Shown here in pieces: positions 46,062-55,475 of a DNA stretch of 64,000 bases. The stretch spans positions 62,001-126,000 of the forward strand of contig NZ_RQGD01000046.1 of NCBI RefSeq assembly GCF_004770745.1, written 5' to 3'. Each line of letters opens with the position of its first letter. The first letter of the stretch is position 1. The notes beneath the pieces were generated by a model that saw nothing but the letters and a program-made list of their open reading frames with translations, was not told the origin of the DNA and searched no databases. The stretch is from Leptospira ognonensis. GTDB lineage: Bacteria > Spirochaetota > Leptospiria > Leptospirales > Leptospiraceae. A program made the translations under genes and the position numbers.

Positions 46062-46844
46062 CTATTTCGCAAGCAGACGGATGATTCTACTTAATTCGGG
46101 AATTCCTTCTAAAAAGAGGGCAGGTCCTGGCTGGAGAATGATCGACGGATCCATCTCATAAATTTGATCCTTCGAAATTGCCACTGTATCTTGCCATTCT
46201 GGTTTATTTCCAACCCAATTCCAATCCATTGGTTTCCCGCACCAGCATCCTATGATAGCATCGGGATTGGCTTTGGAGACGTCTTCTGGAGAGATGATTC
46301 TGTCCTTTGCCAGTTTTTTTGTCTGTAAGTACGAAAATGCATCTTCACCCCCAGCAATAGCAATGGCTTCACTCACCCATTGGATTCCCGTAATGATGGG
46401 CTCATCCCATTCTTGGAAAAATATCTTTGGTCGAAAGGATCTAGACTGGTTCTCGGTTTTGAGTCTTTCAATTTCCTTTTTCCAAGAATCAATCATCACT
46501 TCCGTTTGTTTTAATTTTCCAACAATTCCTCCGAGGACGGACATGGCGTCGAATATCTCCTGAATGGACCTCTGATTCAAAATTAAAACATTTAATCCTC
46601 GTTCTATGAGATCCTTTGCCAATTGTCCCTGGATGTCTGAAAACCCTATGACAAGATCAGGATGAAGGCTTTCTATCTTTTTGATATTTCCGCTGATGAA
46701 GGCCGATACCTTGGGTTTTTCGAGCTTTGCTCTGAGAGGTCTCTCTGTGTAAGCAGAAATTCCAACAATACGTTCTTCTTCACCAAGGAGGTATAAAAGT
46801 TCTGTGGTTTCTTCCGTTAGACAGATGATTCGATTAGGACCCAA
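46062..46844 (-). CDS. btuF: Cobalamin-type ABC substrate-binding protein (BtuF-like)
   Basis: 260 aa. TTG start supported by GGAAGGA 6 nt upstream. 'RIICLTEETTELLYLLGEEERIVGISAYTERP' (in parts) is the opening lobe of class III periplasmic binding proteins, with 'LHPDLVIGFSDIQG' and 'NPDAIIGCWCGKP'. No signal peptide is apparent, unlike most BtuF proteins, so it might be cytoplasmic or mis-started. Next to the TonB cluster (81-bp gap), it may serve vitamin B12 uptake. Confidence 0.8.
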   Translation of the reverse strand: MGPNRIICLTEETTELLYLLGEEERIVGISAYTERPLRAKLEKPKVSAFISGNIKKIESLHPDLVIGFSDIQGQLAKDLIERGLNVLILNQRSIQEIFDAMSVLGGIVGKLKQTEVMIDSWKKEIERLKTENQSRSFRPKIFFQEWDEPIITGIQWVSEAIAIAGGEDAFSYLQTKKLAKDRIISPEDVSKANPDAIIGCWCGKPMDWNWVGNKPEWQDTVAISKDQIYEMDPSIILQPGPALFLEGIPELSRIIRLLAK

Positions 46845-46847
46845 GGA

Positions 46848-47543
46848 TCATCCTTCCAAAAATTTATTTAAGCTTTGCTGTGATGCGAAAATGACAAGAA
46901 TATCATTTTCACGAAGAGTCATACTTCCCTTTGGAATTCCTAGGATCTTTTCGATTTTACTATCAGAGGCACGCTTACTTTCTTTATTTACTATGTAGCG
47001 TTTAATGGTAATTATATTAATTTCATATTTATGTCTAATATCTGCCTCAGCAATTGTTTTATCTATATACCGCTTTGGTACATTTACTTCAACAACGCTA
47101 TATTCTTCTGAAACAAGAAAATTTGATTTTACAGAAGAATAACCTAACATTTCTGACATGGAGCGAGCAGCTCTCTCTTCCGGATTGAATAAATTTGCTA
47201 TACCTAATAAACTTAATATCTTCTGTTGGAGATCAGTTTGGTATCGGGCATAAATATTTTTAGCGCCAATTTTTTTTAATATGTCAGCACAAATCACTGA
47301 CGTTTGGAAATCGTCCGCGATCGCCAACACAACGATGTCCATTTCTTCGATTGCCTGAGATCGCAAAGCACTTTCATCCGTCGCGTCAAGACTGACAGCA
47401 ACAGTTGTGAAATCTTTTATGTCCTGAATGATATCCTCCCTTTTATCTATGGCCAAAACTTCATGACCTTCTTGGAATAAATACTTAGCGAAGAGCTTTC
47501 CAAAACTTCCAATACCGATGACTGCAATTTTTTTTCGTTCCAT
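46848..47543 (-). CDS. trkA: TrkA/KtrA potassium-uptake regulatory subunit
   Basis: 231 aa. RCK-N domain with NAD motif 'IAVIGIGSFGKLFAKYLFQEGHEVLAID' (in parts), then an RCK-C domain 'EYSVVEVNVPKRYIDKTIAEADIRHKY' (in parts). Cytoplasmic gate of the K+ channel encoded next. The stop overlaps the upstream gene region by none; the trkH gene is 2 bp away. Confidence 0.92.
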   Translation of the reverse strand: MERKKIAVIGIGSFGKLFAKYLFQEGHEVLAIDKREDIIQDIKDFTTVAVSLDATDESALRSQAIEEMDIVVLAIADDFQTSVICADILKKIGAKNIYARYQTDLQQKILSLLGIANLFNPEERAARSMSEMLGYSSVKSNFLVSEEYSVVEVNVPKRYIDKTIAEADIRHKYEINIITIKRYIVNKESKRASDSKIEKILGIPKGSMTLRENDILVIFASQQSLNKFLEG

Positions 47544-47545
47544 AT

Positions 47546-49363
47546 TTAACCTACGACGACGTATTCTAGCGGATATTTATAAGAATAATTTTTTGCTCTT
47601 TTTGAAAGTGCGATTAATAAAGTCAAAATTCCGACGCGACCAACAAACATGACAATGCAAATGATCACTTTACTTTGAAATCCAAGCGTTGGCGTCAGAC
47701 CTCGAGATAGACCAACAGTTCCAAAGGCAGAGACAACCTCATAACATAAATCAAGAAAAGGAGCAGATTCAAAAATTACGAGACCTAAAATAGCTGTAAA
47801 AATCACAAACAAAGATAAAACAATTGTGGCGCTTGCTCTTGCGATCGTCGAAGGAGCTATGGATCGGTAATATATTTCTAGAGTATTTTTTCCTATGATC
47901 TGGTTTACTATATTTAAAAATGATATAGCGAAGGTTGTCGTTTTGATGCCACCGCCAGTCGATATTGGTGAAGCTCCCACCCACATTAAGAAAAAACTAA
48001 TAAATGTTATGGGAATGCCCATTTTGGTAAGATCGAGAGTGTTAAATCCCGCAGTTCTTGTCGTTACAGAATAAAATAAAGAATGAAAAAGCTGTTCCGT
48101 GATGGATAAATTCTTTAAGGTATATTGCTGTTCTAAAAGAAAATAGGAGATAGCACCGAAGAACCAGAGAAATACGGATGTAAAAAGCACTAACCTAGTG
48201 GCGACGGAAAAGCGAAATGTAGGTTCGTTTCGATAAAATATCCATCGGCGTAGTTGGCCCAGAACGGGAAATCCGAGTCCACCTAGCATAATCAAGATCA
48301 TGATTGTCGAAAGAAAACTTTGCGCAGTAGAAAAATGTGGATCATTTAAATTTCCGGGCAGAAGACTAAAACCGGCATTACAAAAAGCCGAAATGGAATG
48401 AAAAATACAAAAAAATATCTTCTCAGATTCTGGTAGTGAAAGCGAAATAGGAAACGTAAGATAGAGTAAAACGGCTCCAAGAATTTCAATAAATATGGTC
48501 TGGTAGGCAATTTGTTTTAATATTTCTTTAACTTTTCCAATTGATTCCTCCGAGAGTAAGTCCTTTAACAAGAGTTTGTCGTTAACAGATGCTTGCCCCG
48601 CCAAAAAAAACGAAAAGAAACTCGTTAAAGTCATTAAGCCAAGTCCCCCCACTTGGATCATCATCAGAATGATCAGTTGTCCCGTTCTCGTAAACTCATC
48701 TGTAATGTTGATCGTTGAGAGGCCAGTCACGCACGTTGCAGACACTGACGTAAATATGATATCAATACTTGGAAGATTTTGACTTGTGGCTTTTGGAAAA
48801 TGAAGGAACAAACTTCCAAAAAAAATAATGGCCGCAAATGATCCAATGAAAACAAAAGATGGGTTTATATTTTTGGCATTATAAAGACGAGAGATACGAT
48901 AAAAATGTGCTAAATTTGAAAAGATCAAAAGGAGTTGATTGGTTGAAAGAAATATCAATGTGGTATCATCACCAGTCAGGTGATAGGTGCTCAAGAAGGC
49001 AAGTATGCTCTCTTGAAACAATCTTTCTATGAGGATCAAAAAGATTATAAAAAACTGTAGTTTGTGTTCGAATAAATATTCTAGAGCTTTTTTTGAGGAA
49101 AAAAGAAAGGAGAACAACTCATAAATTAAGAAGAAATTAACAAGGGTTGTTACAATACTTCGAACGACAGGTATCCAATCTACAGGATAATAGAAGCCAT
49201 ATTCGAAAATGAGGATGAAGAAAGAAATGATTCCCGAAAGTGTATAGATAAATCTTCCGATACTTCGCAGATTTTCTTTATAAAAGTTGCGAATAGAATG
49301 TTTTGCATTCTCAAGTTTTCTAAAAAGGAGGAGGACTTTGACAGTAAATTTGCGGAGCTTCAA
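47546..49363 (-). CDS. trkH: TrkH/KtrB potassium transporter
   Basis: 605 aa, longer than typical (about 450-485) because of a ~120-aa N-terminal extension with extra TM segments. The four selectivity-filter turns are visible: 'CVTGLSTI', 'CNAGFSLL', 'RTAGFNTL' and 'GTVGLSRG'. K+ uptake across the inner membrane, gated by TrkA. The start overlaps the next upstream gene by 4 nt. Confidence 0.93.
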   Translation of the reverse strand: MKLRKFTVKVLLLFRKLENAKHSIRNFYKENLRSIGRFIYTLSGIISFFILIFEYGFYYPVDWIPVVRSIVTTLVNFFLIYELFSFLFSSKKALEYLFEHKLQFFIIFLILIERLFQESILAFLSTYHLTGDDTTLIFLSTNQLLLIFSNLAHFYRISRLYNAKNINPSFVFIGSFAAIIFFGSLFLHFPKATSQNLPSIDIIFTSVSATCVTGLSTINITDEFTRTGQLIILMMIQVGGLGLMTLTSFFSFFLAGQASVNDKLLLKDLLSEESIGKVKEILKQIAYQTIFIEILGAVLLYLTFPISLSLPESEKIFFCIFHSISAFCNAGFSLLPGNLNDPHFSTAQSFLSTIMILIMLGGLGFPVLGQLRRWIFYRNEPTFRFSVATRLVLFTSVFLWFFGAISYFLLEQQYTLKNLSITEQLFHSLFYSVTTRTAGFNTLDLTKMGIPITFISFFLMWVGASPISTGGGIKTTTFAISFLNIVNQIIGKNTLEIYYRSIAPSTIARASATIVLSLFVIFTAILGLVIFESAPFLDLCYEVVSAFGTVGLSRGLTPTLGFQSKVIICIVMFVGRVGILTLLIALSKRAKNYSYKYPLEYVVVG

Positions 49364-50052
49364 GGAGTTACAGATTTAAGCGCAGCTTTCTTTTTGCGAT
49401 TTTCTTCCAATCGTTGTTGGTCGAGATACACATTTGTACCACCAAGACCGGCGGTGCCGGTAATCATAATCAGACTGCCCGTTAATGTCTTTGTAACGAC
49501 CAAAACACTTGCCAAAGCCGCGGAAGCGCCTAAAGCGAAGGGAAGCGTCAGAAAAAAAATAATGTAACCTCTACGAAATTTATCTTCCTCATAAACTGTA
49601 TCTTCATCGAATTCTTCTCGAAGTTTTTTGATCGCTTCTCTTTTACCTCTACTTTTTGTTCCCTGATTTTGAAGTGCACCTGGATTCAGTTCACCTGTTA
49701 GGGGATTGATAGGGCTTTTGTTTAAGATGGAATTGTTTGCTGACTGGTATTGATTATTATTGGGTTGAGTCTGCAAATTTGTCGGAAGATTTGTTCCGGC
49801 GCCGGGTATGGACGCAAGAGGATCGTATTTCGTTCGAACATCTTTTGGCGTTGCCAGGTCAGGTCTCTGAAATGTTGGTGGTTGGTCTACGTCCTGTAAA
49901 ACATTTCCTTCGGCGTCGTAACCAGGAATGTTTCGAAGGTCATAATTATTCGTATCGTAAAACCCCTCTTTTGTTTGGGACATAAGTGGTGAAAATACAT
50001 TCCATGCAACGGACAAACTGATAAGGGCGACGATGGATCCAAATTTTTTCAT
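49360..50052 (-). CDS. Exported protein with C-terminal TM pair, unknown
   Basis: 230 aa. Signal peptide 'MKKFGSIVALISLSVAWN', then a long low-complexity Asn/Gln/Pro-rich region and, near the end, two TM segments ('IIFFLTLPFALGASAALASV', 'GSLIMITGTAGLGGTNVYL'). Precedes trkH in the operon. No family recognised. Confidence 0.65.
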   Translation of the reverse strand: MKKFGSIVALISLSVAWNVFSPLMSQTKEGFYDTNNYDLRNIPGYDAEGNVLQDVDQPPTFQRPDLATPKDVRTKYDPLASIPGAGTNLPTNLQTQPNNNQYQSANNSILNKSPINPLTGELNPGALQNQGTKSRGKREAIKKLREEFDEDTVYEEDKFRRGYIIFFLTLPFALGASAALASVLVVTKTLTGSLIMITGTAGLGGTNVYLDQQRLEENRKKKAALKSVTP

Positions 50053-50062
50053 CTTGGAAATT

Positions 50063-51397
50063 CTAGTTTAATCTTTGGTAGGATTGGTCAACGATTTCAC
50101 GACCAGATAAAATCGTTGATTTATACTGAAATGACTTATTTTGAATCTCTTTGAGATCCTTTTCACTCAAACCTGATTTATGCGCATGCTCGTATTCACG
50201 CAAAAGATTCGTATCAAAAAGTCCGGGATCATCCGAACCGATTGTAATCTTTAAACCATTATCATTAAATCTTGCGATTGGATGGTCGCCTAGATTTTCT
50301 AACATACCAATGTAGAGATTGGATGAAGGACAACATTCAATGACGCTTTCGGTTTTAGAAATGCAGGACAAGCAATAATCTTGGAAAGTATGTAGGAATT
50401 GCGTTCTTTCACTGCTCATATTCATAGAAATGGTATCAGTCTTATCCTTCTTTAAAAGTTGTTTTCGTTCCTCTTCTAACTCTTCTTTAGAAAAGTAAGT
50501 TCCAAATTCTAAAATTGAATGATAATTTTCTAAATCAAAATGAATTTGGTCTAGTCGTTCTGAGACCAGTTCTGTTCTTTCTTCACTTAAAAAATAATCC
50601 GGAGCGATGCCAAGTGCAAGAGCATGTCCCAGTCTATGAGCGCCATATTGTGAAGCTTCCATTACCCATCTAACAGCAGAAAATGGAGTTTTGTCCTTGA
50701 AACTTTCACCTACATGATAAAGAATCGAAAGTGCCGTACTTTTCTCTGCGCTATTGTCGCGTAGTACTTGTTCAAAAAATGTTTTCTTATCCTTTGGTGG
50801 ATATCCTTCTTCGATATGACAAAAGTCGATCGCAACGAGATAGTCTTTTATCATAGATTCTTTTTCCATCCAATTTTTCATCCAATCATAATGTTTTTCA
50901 AAGTTAAGGTCCCGATGAATCGACATTGCAAGCCTTGCTTGAATTAACTTTCCTTCTGATTTGGCTTTCGCTTCTCCTTCTTGCAAGCCCTCGCAACTTG
51001 CCATTAACTTTTTGAGAAATGATTCTTTTGGTTCCTCTTTTCCAAACATCAATCGGTATTCCCCATAACTTACGTCATCCAATGCATTCGAAACGACGAC
51101 GTCCTTGCAAATTTCTCGAATTTCCTTGTCATGAAATTCAACCAATGCGATGATTAAATTGAATTTGGCCTGAAAATGAAGAAAGGGTGCTTTCTCGTTG
51201 AAATGGTAAAGAGATTTAAATTTTTGAATTTCCGAATATTCCTCAAAAAATGTTTTCGGGTTTATTTTGATGCCGTATGCTCGCTCATAAGAATCTAGGT
51301 AAATCTCCCAGCGAGGTTTCTGATTTTTTTTACCTATTCTTAATAGGGTTTCAGCAGGTAAACATCCATAAAGGTGGTTGTGTAGATCACAATACAT
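50063..51397 (-). CDS. Adenosine deaminase family amidohydrolase
   Basis: 444 aa, longer than the usual ~340. Zinc motif 'DLHNHLYGCLP', 'HVGESF', 'HRLGHALALG', 'CPSSNLYIG' and 'IGSDDPGLF' show the ADA-like TIM-barrel metal site. Deaminates adenosine or a related purine, or another adenine derivative. Divergent from the MATE gene. Confidence 0.88.
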   Translation of the reverse strand: MYCDLHNHLYGCLPAETLLRIGKKNQKPRWEIYLDSYERAYGIKINPKTFFEEYSEIQKFKSLYHFNEKAPFLHFQAKFNLIIALVEFHDKEIREICKDVVVSNALDDVSYGEYRLMFGKEEPKESFLKKLMASCEGLQEGEAKAKSEGKLIQARLAMSIHRDLNFEKHYDWMKNWMEKESMIKDYLVAIDFCHIEEGYPPKDKKTFFEQVLRDNSAEKSTALSILYHVGESFKDKTPFSAVRWVMEASQYGAHRLGHALALGIAPDYFLSEERTELVSERLDQIHFDLENYHSILEFGTYFSKEELEEERKQLLKKDKTDTISMNMSSERTQFLHTFQDYCLSCISKTESVIECCPSSNLYIGMLENLGDHPIARFNDNGLKITIGSDDPGLFDTNLLREYEHAHKSGLSEKDLKEIQNKSFQYKSTILSGREIVDQSYQRLN

Positions 51398-51414
51398 AGA
51401 AAGTTGTCCATACC

Positions 51415-52770
51415 ATGCTTCATAGAATACATCGAGTGTTGAAGCTAACTCGATTAAATCAGAAAATTCTCACACTTGCAATCCCTGTTTTTTTCGGAAT
51501 GCTCAGTTATACCGCTATAATGATTTCTGATACAGCCATGGTTGGAAAACTTGGAGAGGTGCCTTTGGCCGCAGTGGGCTTTGGCGGAATGGTTTATTTC
51601 TCTATTTTTGCGTTTCTTATGGGCGGATCAATGGCGGTTCAAATCATAGTTGCTCGACGTTATGGTGAAAAAAATGACATCGGCGTGGGAAATGCACTCG
51701 TTAATGCCATTTACATTTCGATAACAATTGGTACTATCATGTCCTTGTTAGGCTTTATTTACTCCCCTCAGATCATGCAATTGCTCGGCGACGATCCCGA
51801 GGTAATAAATTACGCGGGAGATTATCTAGCCTATCGTTTTCTCGGAACTGGATTTTTTTTCTTAGGATTCGCCTTACGAGGATTTTTCGACGGAATTGGC
51901 ATCGTGCAAGCAGGTATGCTTTCCTCCATTACGGCGGCAGTCACGAATATATTCTTAAATTGGATTTTGATATTTGGAAATTTAGGATTTCCGGAAATGG
52001 GTGTAAGAGGTGCCGCCATTGCTTCCTCACTGTCAAGTATCCCTTCGCTTCTTATCATATTTTTTTTCTTTTTTAGAAAGGATGTGGCTCCCTTTTTCAA
52101 AGCTCAAGTTTGGAAGCCAAATTTTGAAATCATTAAGGAACTTTGTGTAGTTGGAATTGCTCCCGCAGTGGAAGGGACATTAACCAATCTCTCATTTGCT
52201 GGTTTCTATAAAATCGCAGGTCTTATCAGCACAACTACACTTGCTGCCTCGAGTGTTGTCATTTCCTGTATGAGTCTTTCCTTTATGCCTGGTATAGCTT
52301 TTGGAATCGCAGCTACGACTATTCTTGGTCAGGCGATGGGACAAGGGAAGATTCGTCTTGCCTACCAAGGAACCATGCGATCTGCCACATTTTCGGCCAT
52401 TGTTATGGGGACGATGGGCGTAGTGTTCATCGTGTTTGGACGTCAATTGCTTGCAATGTTTACGGATGCCCCCGCTGTCATAAGAGAAGGTTACCCTGCA
52501 CTATGCATCGTTGCTCTAGTGCAGGTGGGTGATGCCTATCATATGGTCGTAGGTTCAGCGCTTAGAAGTTCTGGAATGATGTACTGGGTTATGTTTGCCT
52601 ATTTGATCATTTCCTTTCTTGTTATGCTTCCCTTGGCCTATTTATTCGGAATAGTACTCAAAGGCGGATCGATCGGGATCTGGGCTGCATTTTTTATTTG
52701 GATTTTACTCCTAGCCATCTCATTTGTTAGAAAATTTCGTAAGAAGGAGTGGGTAAATATACGAATCTAA
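51415..52770 (+). CDS. MATE-family efflux transporter
   Basis: 451 aa, twelve TM helices. 'AIPVFFGMLSYTAIMISDTAMVGKLGEVPLAAVGF' (in parts) is the MATE opening motif, and the second half repeats the fold. Exports cationic or dipeptide-like compounds using Na+ or H+. 15 bp before the phospholipase gene, so possibly one operon. Confidence 0.92.
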   Translation: MLHRIHRVLKLTRLNQKILTLAIPVFFGMLSYTAIMISDTAMVGKLGEVPLAAVGFGGMVYFSIFAFLMGGSMAVQIIVARRYGEKNDIGVGNALVNAIYISITIGTIMSLLGFIYSPQIMQLLGDDPEVINYAGDYLAYRFLGTGFFFLGFALRGFFDGIGIVQAGMLSSITAAVTNIFLNWILIFGNLGFPEMGVRGAAIASSLSSIPSLLIIFFFFFRKDVAPFFKAQVWKPNFEIIKELCVVGIAPAVEGTLTNLSFAGFYKIAGLISTTTLAASSVVISCMSLSFMPGIAFGIAATTILGQAMGQGKIRLAYQGTMRSATFSAIVMGTMGVVFIVFGRQLLAMFTDAPAVIREGYPALCIVALVQVGDAYHMVVGSALRSSGMMYWVMFAYLIISFLVMLPLAYLFGIVLKGGSIGIWAAFFIWILLLAISFVRKFRKKEWVNIRI

Positions 52771-52785
52771 TAGTAAGTAGGTAAT

Positions 52786-54537
52786 ATGAGACGCAACGAA
52801 CAAGAAAGACAGGCGATACAGAATTTTTTAAAGTCCGTTGAATTGTTTAAAAAATTACCTCCTGCGATCTTGAGTCGAATTGCAAATAACATCCAAGAGA
52901 AATTGATCAGAAGTCATGAAGCTCTTTATTATAAGGGTGAAGTATCCGAAAATATTTATATTGTTCGCTATGGCGAGATATTGCTTGAGAATATCGCGAA
53001 CCAAGGCGCCGTATATATAGGTGCTGGTCAAGTTCTCGCAGAAAATTCGTTGATCTCTGGCTCCAATCATTCTACTTCTGCCATCGCAGTAATCGACAGC
53101 CTTGTTTATGTTCTGAATGGTAAACTTTTTTTACAATTGGCAGCGCAGGAGAAGATCTTAGCACAAAGTATCATTCATTTGATGGGCTCTAGAATGCGCG
53201 ACCATATGGAAAAGAATGTCACGCAAGGAGCATTCATCGGCTTACGGAGATTATGTGTTCATGTTCCTTTAGATCCGGAATACGATTTTGGAAAAAAAAT
53301 CGAACTCTTTCTTGAAAACTATGGCGAAAATACAAAGTCTTTATCAATCAGTGTTCCCATTTCGCAATTTGTCGGAATGGATACGACACGCATTTCTGAA
53401 TATCTGACTGAGATACGTAAAAAAACACCTTTGGTTCATCTTTACTTTGATGAAAAAATATCACGACAGGAGTTATCGTTCCTCGTTGTTCAATCCGATT
53501 TTATCGTCTTCTGGGAGACTGATCCCGAAAAATTTTATCGCGAGAAAGAAGAAATTGTAAATTTTTGGAAAGGTCGCATTCGCAATTTCGGAGGACGCGC
53601 CATCCGCCTCATGGAAGCGGGTGTCGTAAAAAGTTACCTTCCTTCGGACGAACAAATCAAAACTTTTTATCAAAAAGATACTCTTGCCCGCTATCTCGTC
53701 TCAAAGACCAGAGGATTGGCATTAGGCGGTGGCGGAGCCAGAGCACTCGCGCACGTTGGACTATTAAAAGTACTTCATCGAGAAGGAATTAAATTTGACT
53801 ATGTATCAGGAGCATCAATGGGTGCGGTGATTGCTGCCCTATATGCAAGATTAGAAAATCCTGATAGAATCGAGGAATTGATTAAAGAATTTTTCGGAGG
53901 ATTGGAGAGTGCCTTCGATCCGACAATCCCAGTTGTCGCATTTTTCAAAGGCAAGCGCATGAAACGGATGTTAAAGAACGCCTTTGGTGACCAACGAATA
54001 GAGGAACTGCCACTTCCCTTTGTGACTTCGGCGGTTGACCTTCAAACGGGAAAAGAACATGTTTTTGACCAAGGACCTATCACTGAAGCTTTGGTAAGTG
54101 CGATGAGTTTGCCAGGCGCATTTCCTCCGTATCGTTTAGGTGAAAAAATCTTAGTGGATGGTGGAATGATCAATAATGTGCCTGAAAGTTTGATTCGAGA
54201 GAAGGGTGCCGACATGGTACTAGGAATTAACGTTTCGCCATTACAAGAGATAGTTCCAGTAAAATTATTCGAAGACAGAAATACGACGGAGAAGGGCTTT
54301 TTTCGCTATATTTGGGATACTCTTAAATACCCACCAATTTTACAGATCATGACAAGAACCATTACCTTAGAAGGTAGAGAGATAACGAGACTTAAGCGGC
54401 CAAAGATGGATCTATTTGTACATTTTCATCTTGAAGAATTCCAGCTTTTCGATTTTGCCAGATATCAAGAGATAATAGATAAGGGCCAGAAAGAAGCCGA
54501 AGACAATCTAGCCGAAATCAAAAAATTGTTTGCATAA
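52786..54537 (+). CDS. cNMP-binding/patatin-like phospholipase (NTE family)
   Basis: 583 aa. N-terminal cyclic nucleotide-binding domain (about 20-140), a linker, and a patatin domain from about 310: 'GLALGGGGARALAHVG' (oxyanion hole), catalytic Ser344 in GASMG, and Asp458 in 'VDGGMINN'. Lysophospholipase or phospholipase with possible cAMP control, as in NTE proteins. Cytoplasmic or membrane-associated. Confidence 0.92.
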   Translation: MRRNEQERQAIQNFLKSVELFKKLPPAILSRIANNIQEKLIRSHEALYYKGEVSENIYIVRYGEILLENIANQGAVYIGAGQVLAENSLISGSNHSTSAIAVIDSLVYVLNGKLFLQLAAQEKILAQSIIHLMGSRMRDHMEKNVTQGAFIGLRRLCVHVPLDPEYDFGKKIELFLENYGENTKSLSISVPISQFVGMDTTRISEYLTEIRKKTPLVHLYFDEKISRQELSFLVVQSDFIVFWETDPEKFYREKEEIVNFWKGRIRNFGGRAIRLMEAGVVKSYLPSDEQIKTFYQKDTLARYLVSKTRGLALGGGGARALAHVGLLKVLHREGIKFDYVSGASMGAVIAALYARLENPDRIEELIKEFFGGLESAFDPTIPVVAFFKGKRMKRMLKNAFGDQRIEELPLPFVTSAVDLQTGKEHVFDQGPITEALVSAMSLPGAFPPYRLGEKILVDGGMINNVPESLIREKGADMVLGINVSPLQEIVPVKLFEDRNTTEKGFFRYIWDTLKYPPILQIMTRTITLEGREITRLKRPKMDLFVHFHLEEFQLFDFARYQEIIDKGQKEAEDNLAEIKKLFA

Positions 54538-54542
54538 AGACT

Positions 54543-55475
54543 TTACGTAACTCGGAACCGTTTAGAATAAAAATACATACCGAACGAGAGGAGGAGAGAG
54601 AATGTAGGTATGGAAAACATCCATGCTTCAAAATCTTCAGCACCTTTTATGAAATCGTCTATGCAAAAAGGAAACAGGAAAAGTGCAAAAAAGAAAAAAA
54701 TGCCAGCTAACAAAACCAATACGGCCCTAACTAATTTTAACACGGTCGTATTAGGGGGTGGTATGGTATCATTTGTTGAAACAGTCGGTAAAAGTACATT
54801 CCCAGTTCCAAATAAAAAAGTTTTATCCTTTTCGAGTGCACTCTTTGAGTAGTGCCGAACGAGAAGTAGTGGTGTGATCACAAAAATGGGTGCATACATT
54901 AGAGCCGAAGCTCCGAAATTAAGGACAAAGTCAAATCCGCCGTGTAACAGACTTGAGATTCCGACACCAATAAAAAAAACTTTAATCCTATCTTCTTTCT
55001 CCATCTTTTCTTTGGCAATCCAATGGCCGATGATCGCACCCCAGAGGATATGACCTGGGACAGATAAAAAAGCTCTTAGAACTCCCACCGCAAAACCATG
55101 CTCTAAAACGTAAAAGATATTTTCGAATGTGGCAAAACCACCTCCGACACATGCACCATAAACAATGCCATCAAAATGTTCATTAAAAGCATCATTTCTT
55201 GCGGAGTAGAATCGAATCGCCAAGTACTTTGCAACTTCTTCTGTAATGCCCACGACCAAAAAATAATGAATCGCCAAATCAATATAACTTGGTGTTTCAG
55301 AAAGAACGAAAAGAGTTTCGAATAAGCCAGCTGGTAATATGAGCGCCGCGCCCCAGTAGAAGGATCGCAAAACAACACTGATTGGTTCTTTTTGTAGGTG
55401 ATCCTTTGAATAATATCTCTGTACGATGACAAAGCCGGGGAGTATTGCGAGCGCTAATAGACCGAATGTTGTCAT
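54543..55475 (-). CDS. prsW: PrsW-family intramembrane metalloprotease
   Basis: 310 aa, about eight TM helices. The catalytic 'GITEEVAKYLAIR' (EExxx Glu pair) and conserved His in 'GHILWGAIIGHW' and 'SSLLHGGFDF' match PrsW. Cleaves membrane proteins, such as anti-sigma factors, in other bacteria. Last gene of the four-gene operon; overlaps the SPFH gene by 4 nt. Confidence 0.88.
   Translation of the reverse strand: MTTFGLLALAILPGFVIVQRYYSKDHLQKEPISVVLRSFYWGAALILPAGLFETLFVLSETPSYIDLAIHYFLVVGITEEVAKYLAIRFYSARNDAFNEHFDGIVYGACVGGGFATFENIFYVLEHGFAVGVLRAFLSVPGHILWGAIIGHWIAKEKMEKEDRIKVFFIGVGISSLLHGGFDFVLNFGASALMYAPIFVITPLLLVRHYSKSALEKDKTFLFGTGNVLLPTVSTNDTIPPPNTTVLKLVRAVLVLLAGIFFFFALFLFPFCIDDFIKGAEDFEAWMFSIPTFSLLLSFGMYFYSKRFRVT

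Noticed and set aside
46844..46851. ATG inside GGATGATCC as btuF start
   Set aside because: It is out of frame with the protein; TTG at 46844 with GGAAGGA upstream is the in-frame choice.
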